Source: Spongiactinospora sp. TRM90649 (GTDB lineage: Bacteria; Actinomycetota; Actinomycetes; Streptosporangiales; Streptosporangiaceae). From it: a DNA stretch of 64,000 nt. A program made the translations under genes and the position numbers. Below the pieces are notes generated by a model. It was not told the origin of the DNA. It searched no databases and saw nothing but the letters and a program-made list of their open reading frames with translations. Shown here piece after piece: positions 8,751-18,688 of this stretch; positions within the stretch are counted from its first letter, which is position 1, and every line of letters begins with the position of its first letter. The DNA lies in assembly GCF_029382225.1 (NCBI RefSeq), contig NZ_JARLTC010000014.1, forward strand, positions 167,284 through 231,283. The letters run 5' to 3'.

Positions 8751-9719
8751 TCAGCCGCCCTGCGGCTCCTCCCAGGCGCGTACGTGGTCGCGATAGGCGC
8801 GGGCGGCGGCCCGCAGCTCGGCCTCCGGGTCGAGTCCCTCGGCCCGGGCCTCACGAACGAGTTCGAACAGGCGCGCCCCGAGCGGGGAGACCCCGCGCGC
8901 GGCGAGGTCGCCGGGCAGCTCTGCGGGCGCGCCCACGCGCTCCGCGCGCCGCTGCAGCTTGGCCGCCAGGGTCAGCGACGGCTGGCCCATGGGCACGCCG
9001 TCGAGGGCCGAGCCGCCGCCCTTGGCGGTCCGCTCGGCGGCCTTGATGGTCTCCCAGTTGTCGTTGACCTCGTCGGCGCCCCGCACGCTGACCGTGCCGA
9101 ACACGTGGGGGTGACGGCGGATCAGCTTGTCCACGATGCCCTGGGCCACGTCGTCGATGTCGAAGCCATCGTCCTCGCGGTCGCTCGCCACCCGGGAGTG
9201 GAACGCCACCTGGAGCAGCACGTCGCCCAGCTCCTCGCGCAGCGCGGCGCGGTCGCCCTCCTCGACGGTCTCCAGCACCTCGTACGCCTCTTCGAGCAGG
9301 TAGGGCACCAGCGACTCGTGGGTCTGCTCGGCGTCCCACGGGCACTCGGTGCGCAGCCGGTCCATCACCGCGACCAGGTCGAGCACCCGCGCGCCCGGCA
9401 GGTCGTAGGAGCCGGGCACGACCTCGATCTCGGGCGGGTCGTCCAAGGCGACGGCGGCGTGCCCGAAGGCGCGCATCACGTCGGCGTCGCCGTCCTGGGC
9501 GGCCAGCCACACCACCTGGGCCGAACGGGCCTCGGCGACGAGCCGCGCCGGGTCGGGCGCGGCCACCTCGACCTCGACGCCCGCCTCCGCGAGGTAGGGC
9601 AGGCAGGGGTGGTCGGCGGAGCCGGTCAGGACGCGGCCCTCACGCAGCACCCGCCAGGCGTGGTGCCCGAGCAGCCCGGGGGCCACCCTGGGCGAGGTGG
9701 TGACGAGGATCAGCGGCAT
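8751..9719 (-). CDS. mazG: MazG-type nucleoside triphosphate pyrophosphohydrolase
   Basis: Hydrolyses (d)NTPs to monophosphate and pyrophosphate as house-cleaning. In 322 residues the MazG core (about 120-250) shows LRTECPWDAEQTH, the metal-binding YLLEEAYEVLE and LREELGDVLLQVAFH, and VFGTVSVRGADEVNDNWE. The roughly 110-residue N-terminal extension is common in actinobacterial MazG and has no motif I can name. It lies 18 bp downstream of the SurA-like lipoprotein gene and probably shares its transcript with mfd. Confidence 0.92.
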   Translation of the reverse strand: MPLILVTTSPRVAPGLLGHHAWRVLREGRVLTGSADHPCLPYLAEAGVEVEVAAPDPARLVAEARSAQVVWLAAQDGDADVMRAFGHAAVALDDPPEIEVVPGSYDLPGARVLDLVAVMDRLRTECPWDAEQTHESLVPYLLEEAYEVLETVEEGDRAALREELGDVLLQVAFHSRVASDREDDGFDIDDVAQGIVDKLIRRHPHVFGTVSVRGADEVNDNWETIKAAERTAKGGGSALDGVPMGQPSLTLAAKLQRRAERVGAPAELPGDLAARGVSPLGARLFELVREARAEGLDPEAELRAAARAYRDHVRAWEEPQGG

Positions 9720-9737
9720 TCGCGGACCACCGCCCGA

Positions 9738-10421
9738 TCAGCCGCCCTGCGGGATCTGGTCCTGCGGGACCTGCTCCTGGGGCATCTGGTCCTGCGGCAC
9801 GCCCTCCTGCGGCGCGGTCTGCGCCTCGCCGGCCTGCTTGCCGGTCTTGCCGAAGCGCTGGGCGGGCAGGAACGCGCCCTGCTGCTGGTCCCAGTCGCCG
9901 TAGCGCGGGTTGAAGGTCACCGGCACCGCCATGACCTGCTTGGCCACCTCCTGCTGGCCGCGCTGCACCGACGCGTCGTCGGTGCCGCCGCCCAGGGAGA
10001 CGATCAGCTTCTGGCCGGTGAGGAAGGCCCGGACGTAGTCGCGGCTCTGCGACGGGGGCACACCCTGCACCAGAAGCTGCTGCTCGACCTGCCGCGCGCC
10101 GCCGCCCTGGGTGGTGATGAAGGCGTCGATCTCGCTCTCGCTGACCTTCACGCCGTTGTTCACGCCCACCTGGCCGAACCGGCTGGTCTCCACGAGCTGC
10201 AGCAGCACCGACTGCGGCAGCGGGCGGGGAAGCTGCTCGCGGGCGCCGGGCACGCCGTTCAGCGCGCGCTCGACCTCGCGGACACGTGCGTCCACCTCGG
10301 AGGAGGTGATGCGCTCCTGGCCCACGATCGCGGCCGCTCCGGCCTTCATCGGCGAGCAGGCGGTGAGCAGGATGACGCCGGAGGCCGCCACGGCCACAGC
10401 CAGACGCGTTGGAGTCTTCAA
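9738..10421 (-). CDS. SurA-N-like lipoprotein
   Basis: A 227-residue exported lipoprotein. The N-terminus is a type II signal with lipobox LTAC (Cys22). It is followed by a SurA N-terminal-like chaperone helix region (IVGQERITSSEVDARVREVE, then KVSESEIDAFITTQGG). There is no recognisable PpiC rotamase signature, so it is likely a chaperone rather than an isomerase. The C-terminus is a run of imperfect pentapeptides (VPQDQ, MPQEQ, VPQDQ, IPQGG) encoded by 15-bp repeats near 9743-9810. Its place directly after mfd is conserved in actinobacteria. Confidence 0.82.
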   Translation of the reverse strand: MKTPTRLAVAVAASGVILLTACSPMKAGAAAIVGQERITSSEVDARVREVERALNGVPGAREQLPRPLPQSVLLQLVETSRFGQVGVNNGVKVSESEIDAFITTQGGGARQVEQQLLVQGVPPSQSRDYVRAFLTGQKLIVSLGGGTDDASVQRGQQEVAKQVMAVPVTFNPRYGDWDQQQGAFLPAQRFGKTGKQAGEAQTAPQEGVPQDQMPQEQVPQDQIPQGG

Positions 10422-10453
10422 CGTGGGATCCCTTCCGACAAATCGCGCCTACC

Positions 10454-14017
<3,564 letters not shown>

Positions 14018-14163
14018 CAGAAATCGCCCACAGCCCCACGATGGCAACACGACTACCCCCGGCGGGAGGGTCGCGTGCACGGGGGTTACTGACTACAGGG
14101 TACTTGCCCGGCTCTCCGTGACGTCGCCGCACGGGTATCCTCGGCTCTTCGCGGTCGATTGAC

Positions 14164-14169
14164 TACTCT
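14164..14169 (+). promoter_or_regulatory. Possible -10 element for a leaderless methyltransferase transcript
   Basis: TACTCT fits the actinobacterial TANNNT -10 pattern and ends 7 nt before the ATG at 14177, the spacing expected for a leaderless mRNA. No convincing -35 is visible. Confidence 0.35.
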
Positions 14170-14176
14170 AGGTGAC

Positions 14177-14908
14177 ATGTACGAGGTGACATCGGGCGTC
14201 GAGCGAGACGACCTGTTCAACCGCATCATCCGCGACCAGTGGACCGAGCACCTGGGGCGCCGGATCGACGTCCTCGCGGCCGGGTGCGGCAGAGGCGGCG
14301 ACCCGCTCACCGCGCCGCGCATGGAGACCAGGGTCACCGGCATCGACGAAGACCTGCCCGCGCTGCGCCGCGTGGTCGAGTCGCGCCCCGACCTCGACGC
14401 CTTCGCGCTCGGCGACCTGCGCCTGGTGCCGGTCCCGCCACGCGCCTTCGACGTGGTGCACATCGACCTGGTGCTCGAACGCATCCGGCACGCCGAACTG
14501 GTGCTCGACCGCCTGATCGCGGGCCTGCGCCCCGGCGGGCTGCTGCTGCTGCGGATGCGCGACCGCGAGTCGGCCTACGGTTTCTGGGACCGCGTGGTCC
14601 CCACGCCGCTGCGACGGCTTACCTGGCGCCGGTTCACGCCCTCCGGCACGGTCGGGCCGCTGCCCGCCGTCTACGAGACGATCACCTCCCGTGACGGTGT
14701 CCGGTCGTTCTGCCTGAGCCGGGGCCTGCGGATCAGCGAGGAGCACACCGCCTGCGCCGGGCCCGCGCTGCGCGGCACGTTCGGCGGGCTCGCGCGGCTC
14801 GCGTGCCGCCTGGTCCACAGTCTTTCCGGCGGGCGCCGCACGGCCGCGCACGACGAGATCACGTTCGTCATCCGCAAGCCGCAGAACCAGTTCGCTCGTT
14901 TGATCTGA
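14177..14908 (+). CDS. Class I SAM-dependent methyltransferase-like protein
   Basis: A 243-residue cytoplasmic protein with a Rossmann-type start: VLAAGCGRGGDPLTAP (about 27-42; a degenerate GxGxG motif I), then GIDEDLPALRRVVE (acidic residue of strand 2), FALGDLRLVPVPPRAFDVVHIDLVLERI (motif equivalent to post-II/III), and GLRPGGLLLLRMRDRES. This resembles methyltransferases in sugar or secondary metabolism, but the substrate is unknown. Its position next to cysC at the edge of the polysaccharide region makes a sugar or lipid target possible. The start is uncertain: ATG 14177 is preferred, with TTG 14159 upstream. Confidence 0.7.
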   Translation: MYEVTSGVERDDLFNRIIRDQWTEHLGRRIDVLAAGCGRGGDPLTAPRMETRVTGIDEDLPALRRVVESRPDLDAFALGDLRLVPVPPRAFDVVHIDLVLERIRHAELVLDRLIAGLRPGGLLLLRMRDRESAYGFWDRVVPTPLRRLTWRRFTPSGTVGPLPAVYETITSRDGVRSFCLSRGLRISEEHTACAGPALRGTFGGLARLACRLVHSLSGGRRTAAHDEITFVIRKPQNQFARLI

Positions 14909-14982
14909 CCTGGGACGAGTCGCTAATCTGTCACTCTCCTACCAAGACGGTCGGTTGAGTGCGGCAAACGGCGACGGAGCAT

Positions 14983-16215
14983 ATGGCGACTTCCGAGTGG
15001 ACCCCCGATGCCCGTGAGCTGGCCGATCTGGAGCTGCTGCTGTCCGGCGCGTTCCACCCGCTCACCGGTTTCCTCGGCGAGGCGGACGCGCACAGCGTGC
15101 TCGACCACGGCACCCTGACCGACGGCACCCGATGGCCCGACCCGGTGCTGCTGGCCCTGCCCGACGACCATCCGGCCGCCGCCGGCGACCAGGTCACGCT
15201 GCGCGATCCGGAGGGGGCGGCGCTGGCCGTCCTGACGGTCACCGAGCGCGGGCCGCACGGCGTGGCCGGGCCCGTCGAAGGGCTCGGGGCGCCGGAGCAC
15301 GGGCCGTTCGCGCGGCTGCGACGCACTCCCGCCGAGACCCGCAAGGAGCTGGGCGACCGAGACGTGCTGGCGATCACCATGCGCGGGCCGCTCGACGATC
15401 CCGTGCTGGCCGAGATCACCGCGACGGCCTCCGAGCTCGACGCGGCCGTGCTGCTGCTGCCCCTGGCGTACGGCGAGGGCGGCCCCGCCGTGGTGCGCGC
15501 GGCGCTCAGCGCCCGCGACCGGCTGCCCGGCGGCGCGGCGATCACCGCGGTCCCGCTGGCCCCGCGCGAGGACACCGCGATCGACCTGGAGCTGCGCGAG
15601 CACGTCGCCGAGGCGTACGGCGCGTCCGAGCACCTGGCGGCCCCCGACCCGATCTCCATTCCCGGCCCCCCGCACCGGCGCGGCCTCGTGGTCTTCTTCA
15701 CCGGACTGTCCGGTTCCGGGAAGTCCACCATCGCCAGGGGCCTGCACGACGTCCTGTTGGAACGCGGCACCCGCACGGTGACCTACCTCGACGGCGACGT
15801 CGTGCGGCGACTGCTGTCGGCCGGGCTGACCTTCTCCAAGGCCGACCGCGACCTCAACATCCGGCGCATCGGGTTCGTCGCCGCCGAGGTGGCCAGGCAC
15901 GGCGGGCTGGCGATCTGCGCGCCGATCGCGCCATACGCCGCCACGCGCGCCGAGGTCCGCGAGATGGCCGAGGCGGTCGGCGCCGACTTCCTGCTGATCC
16001 ACGTGTCCACCCCGCTCGCCGAGTGCGAGCGCCGCGACCGCAAGGGCCTGTACGCCAAGGCCCGCGCCGGCCTGATCCCCGAGTTCACCGGCATCTCCGA
16101 CCCCTACGAGGAGCCCGACGACGCCGACCTGGTGATCGACACCACCGGCATTCCGGTGGAGCGCGCCGTGGCCCGGGTGACCGACCTGCTGACCTCCGGC
16201 CGATGGATCAGGTGA
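14983..16215 (+). CDS. cysC: APS kinase fused to a degenerate ATP-sulfurylase domain
   Basis: Phosphorylates adenylyl sulfate to PAPS. The C-terminal half (about 225-410) is an intact APS kinase: Walker A FFTGLSGSGKST, YLDGDVVRRLL, NIRRIGFVAAEVARHGG, the GLYAKARAG lid and ISDPYEEPDD. The N-terminal half (1-215) resembles ATP sulfurylase (LLLSGAFHPLTGFLGEADAHSV), but the region that should carry QxRNPxHxxH reads LAITMRGPLDDPV and the GRDHAG loop is absent. It therefore cannot be an active sulfurylase; CysD/CysN at 34-36 kb must supply APS. The ATG at 14983 has GGAG upstream; GTG 14959 is an alternative. It ends 4 bp before the TauE gene. Confidence 0.92.
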   Translation: MATSEWTPDARELADLELLLSGAFHPLTGFLGEADAHSVLDHGTLTDGTRWPDPVLLALPDDHPAAAGDQVTLRDPEGAALAVLTVTERGPHGVAGPVEGLGAPEHGPFARLRRTPAETRKELGDRDVLAITMRGPLDDPVLAEITATASELDAAVLLLPLAYGEGGPAVVRAALSARDRLPGGAAITAVPLAPREDTAIDLELREHVAEAYGASEHLAAPDPISIPGPPHRRGLVVFFTGLSGSGKSTIARGLHDVLLERGTRTVTYLDGDVVRRLLSAGLTFSKADRDLNIRRIGFVAAEVARHGGLAICAPIAPYAATRAEVREMAEAVGADFLLIHVSTPLAECERRDRKGLYAKARAGLIPEFTGISDPYEEPDDADLVIDTTGIPVERAVARVTDLLTSGRWIR

Positions 16216-16219
16216 TCCG

Positions 16220-17179
16220 GTGATCGACCTCCCCCTGATCATCGGCTCGTTCCTGGTCGCCGTGATCGTCGGACTGACCGGCATGGGCGGCGGGGCCCTG
16301 ATGACCCCGATGATGCTGCTCGTCTTCAACGTCCCGCCGCTGGCCGCGGTGTCCAGCGACCTGGTGGCCTCGGCGGTGATGAAGCCCGTCGGCGGCTACG
16401 TCCACCTGCGGCGCGGCACTGTGGACATGCGGCTGGTCGGCTGGCTGTGCGCGGGCAGCGTGCCCGCCGCGTTCTGCGGGGTGTTCGTGGCCCGCGCCTT
16501 CGGCGAGGGCGAGCAGGTGCAGCAGGCGGTCAAGTACGCCCTGGGCGTCGCGCTGCTGCTGGCCGTGGGCGGGCTGGTGGCCAAGACGTACCTGGGGTGG
16601 CGCGAGCGCGGCTCGAAGGGAACCGAGACGGGGCTCACGGACATCGCTGTGCGCCCGATCCCTACCCTACTGGTCGGTACGATCGGAGGGTTGATCGTCG
16701 GGATCTCCTCGGTCGGGTCGGGTTCGCTCATCGTGGTCGCCCTGCTCGCGCTGTATCCCGCGCTGCGGGCCAACCAGCTCGTCGGGACCGACCTGGTGCA
16801 GGCCGTGCCGCTGGTCGCCTCGGCGGCGATCGGGCACCTGCTCTACGGCGACTTCCGGCTCGACCTGACCGCCTCGCTGCTGATCGGCTCGATCCCCGGC
16901 GTCTACCTCGGCGCGCGGATCTCCTCGCGGGCCCCCGGCGGGCTGATCAGGGCACTGCTGACGATCGTGCTGCTGGCATCGGCGCTCAAGCTGCTCGGCG
17001 TGGACGACATGACCACCCTGTGGGTGCTCGTGGCCGCCGTGGCCGTCGGAGCGGCCGTCTGGTGGTTCGCCACGCTCACCCGCCGACTGGAGGGTCAGCG
17101 CTCGACGGGAACTCAGCGCTCAGCGGAAACTCAGCCCTCGGCGGAGGCTCAGCGCTCGACGGGAGTCGAGCGGAAGTAG
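16220..17179 (+). CDS. TauE/SafE-family membrane permease
   Basis: A 319-residue inner-membrane protein of the sulfite exporter TauE/SafE family, with about eight membrane helices in two related halves. The family signature GLTGMGGGALMTP appears near residue 15 and its pseudo-repeat GGLIVGISSVGSGSLIV near 155. Adjacent cysC supports transport of a sulfur oxyanion or organosulfonate, but direction and substrate are inferred. The cytoplasmic C-terminal tail is made of 18-bp DNA repeats (17095-17166) and converges with the hydrolase gene, overlapping it by 31 bp. The start is GTG. Confidence 0.87.
   Translation: MIDLPLIIGSFLVAVIVGLTGMGGGALMTPMMLLVFNVPPLAAVSSDLVASAVMKPVGGYVHLRRGTVDMRLVGWLCAGSVPAAFCGVFVARAFGEGEQVQQAVKYALGVALLLAVGGLVAKTYLGWRERGSKGTETGLTDIAVRPIPTLLVGTIGGLIVGISSVGSGSLIVVALLALYPALRANQLVGTDLVQAVPLVASAAIGHLLYGDFRLDLTASLLIGSIPGVYLGARISSRAPGGLIRALLTIVLLASALKLLGVDDMTTLWVLVAAVAVGAAVWWFATLTRRLEGQRSTGTQRSAETQPSAEAQRSTGVERK
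17095..17166. repeat. Four 18-bp tandem repeats at a convergent gene end
   Basis: Four units begin with TCAGCGCTC or a close variant at 17095, 17113, 17131 and 17149. They encode the (T/A)QRS-type tail of the permease. The fourth unit supplies the TGA stop of the opposing glycoside hydrolase gene through its TCA. Confidence 0.9.
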
Positions 17180-18330
17180 GAATCGCGGGCGAGATCCCGG
17201 AACGCCCGCCCGGCCCCGGCCGAGGTGTCGAACCTGGTGTCGCCTCGCGGGGCCAGCGCCGAGTCGAAGTAGACCATCGCCTTGACCTGCGGGTAACGCT
17301 GGATCCTGGAGCGCACAGAATCGAAGAACCTGCGCTTGAAGGTGTGGTCGCCGGCGCGCTCGAAGGCCCCCCACTCGGCCACCATGATCGGCTTGCTCGG
17401 GAAGCGGGTCTGCATCCACCGGTAAAAACCCGGCCAGCCGGGGTAGTCGGCGCGCCGCTTGTTGATCAGGCTGTCGAAATCGTTCACGCGGGCGTCGGCG
17501 TACGGGTCGAGCGCCACCCAGTCGACCACGTCGTCGCCGGGGTAGAGCCGCTCGAACCACGGCTTTGAGGCCCAGTTGGGCGCGCCCATGTAGGTCATGA
17601 CGGTGACCGCGTTGCCGACCCCCTTGGCGCGCAGGCGCAGCACCACCCGGCGGTACATCGCCGCGTAGTCGTCGGCGGTCATCCCCGACCGGGGCTCGGC
17701 GCGCACGTCGTTCTCCGGTTCGTGGTGGATCGTGAGGAAGAAGCGCTCACGGAAGTGCTTGGTCAGGTGCGCCGCCAGCCGGTCGATCCGGGCGTCCAGC
17801 GCCCCCGCCGCGATCTGCGCCCAGGTGTGCTCGAAGGACGGCTTCCAGTTGATCAGCAGCATCCGCGGCCGGCGGCGGTCCTCCACCAGCGCCCGCTCCT
17901 CCTTGGAGGGGAACAACTCGCTCTCCCGGTGGTAGAGGTGCACGATGTCGGCCCGGCGCCCCATTCGCCGCTCCGCCCGCGCCAGCGCCATCCCCGGCGG
18001 CAGCCCCGAGAACACCTCGGGCGCGATCCCCCACCAGGCCCCGCAGGACGGAATCAGCTTGGCGGTGACCTCACAGGGCACCGAGGCCCCCAGGCCCAGC
18101 AGATCGGTCCGGCTCTCGGGCGCGGGCGAGGCCCCTGTGCCGCCGTCGCCTCCTCCCGCTCCGGAACAGGCGCTGCTCGCCCCAAGCAACGCACCGACCA
18201 TCACGAACCGCACCTGACGAAGGAAGCGCCTCTTATTGGCTTCTTTAATATTCCTGATTTTCCCGATATCCCCGATATTCCGGAAGATCCGGGCCAGGAC
18301 CCTTCCATGCTTATGGCCACGATGATGCAA
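17149..18330 (-). CDS. Exported GH26-like glycoside hydrolase
   Basis: A 393-residue exported protein resembling family 26 beta-mannanases and related endoglycanases. After a basic, hydrophobic N-terminus (FLRQVRFVMVGALLGASSAC) it is Ser/Gly-rich. The barrel shows FLTIHHEPEND, whose Glu fits the acid/base, and PIMVAEWGAFERAG, whose Glu fits the nucleophile; VDWVALDPYADAR also fits. SSAC is a weak lipobox, so it may be lipid-anchored. The start is uncertain: about 40 residues precede the hydrophobic stretch, and an internal start would give a normal signal peptide. In a Wzy-type locus such enzymes trim or release polymer. It diverges from the Wzz-like gene. Confidence 0.78.
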   Translation of the reverse strand: MHHRGHKHGRVLARIFRNIGDIGKIRNIKEANKRRFLRQVRFVMVGALLGASSACSGAGGGDGGTGASPAPESRTDLLGLGASVPCEVTAKLIPSCGAWWGIAPEVFSGLPPGMALARAERRMGRRADIVHLYHRESELFPSKEERALVEDRRRPRMLLINWKPSFEHTWAQIAAGALDARIDRLAAHLTKHFRERFFLTIHHEPENDVRAEPRSGMTADDYAAMYRRVVLRLRAKGVGNAVTVMTYMGAPNWASKPWFERLYPGDDVVDWVALDPYADARVNDFDSLINKRRADYPGWPGFYRWMQTRFPSKPIMVAEWGAFERAGDHTFKRRFFDSVRSRIQRYPQVKAMVYFDSALAPRGDTRFDTSAGAGRAFRDLARDSYFRSTPVER

Positions 18331-18688
18331 GTCGCCGCACTCCCTTCGAAAACGTCGCCATGTTTCTATGTGCGGCTATATGTCGCAATACATAGCTCTT
18401 GCGCGTTTCTTGACGTCCTTGCCGCCTACCATCCCACCGGCGTATCCTCGCACGTCGGAGACTTTACACAGCCGTTGCGAAGCCTTCCGACCAGGTATGT
18501 CCGGCTTTTTCAGGACAACCCTGCCATCACTCCATGATTCACTTGCCGAAATTCGTTCATCCGATGGAAAATATCGGTCAAGCGCATCGGTGGAATGGCC
18601 GACCGGCCTATAGTGGGGGGCCGTTCATCTTTGCGTGCGGGAGCGGCCCGCGCAACCATCCGGACCCGGCTGGAGGGCACGATTTCCT
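18331..18688. other. AT-richer divergent control region of the polysaccharide genes
   Basis: About 360 bp without a gene, clearly less GC-rich than its neighbours, between the divergent hydrolase and Wzz-like genes. It contains an imperfect inverted repeat around 18374-18393 (CTATATGT, then ACATAG) and a TATAGT hexamer at 18609-18614 that could be a -10 for the rightward operon. No matching -35 is evident. Confidence 0.5.
18609..18614 (+). promoter_or_regulatory. Candidate -10 box for the Wzz-Wzy-Wzx operon
   Basis: TATAGT lies 75 bp before the chosen ATG of the Wzz-like gene and is followed by a G-rich stretch. The sequence 17 bp upstream is a poor -35, so this is tentative. Confidence 0.35.
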
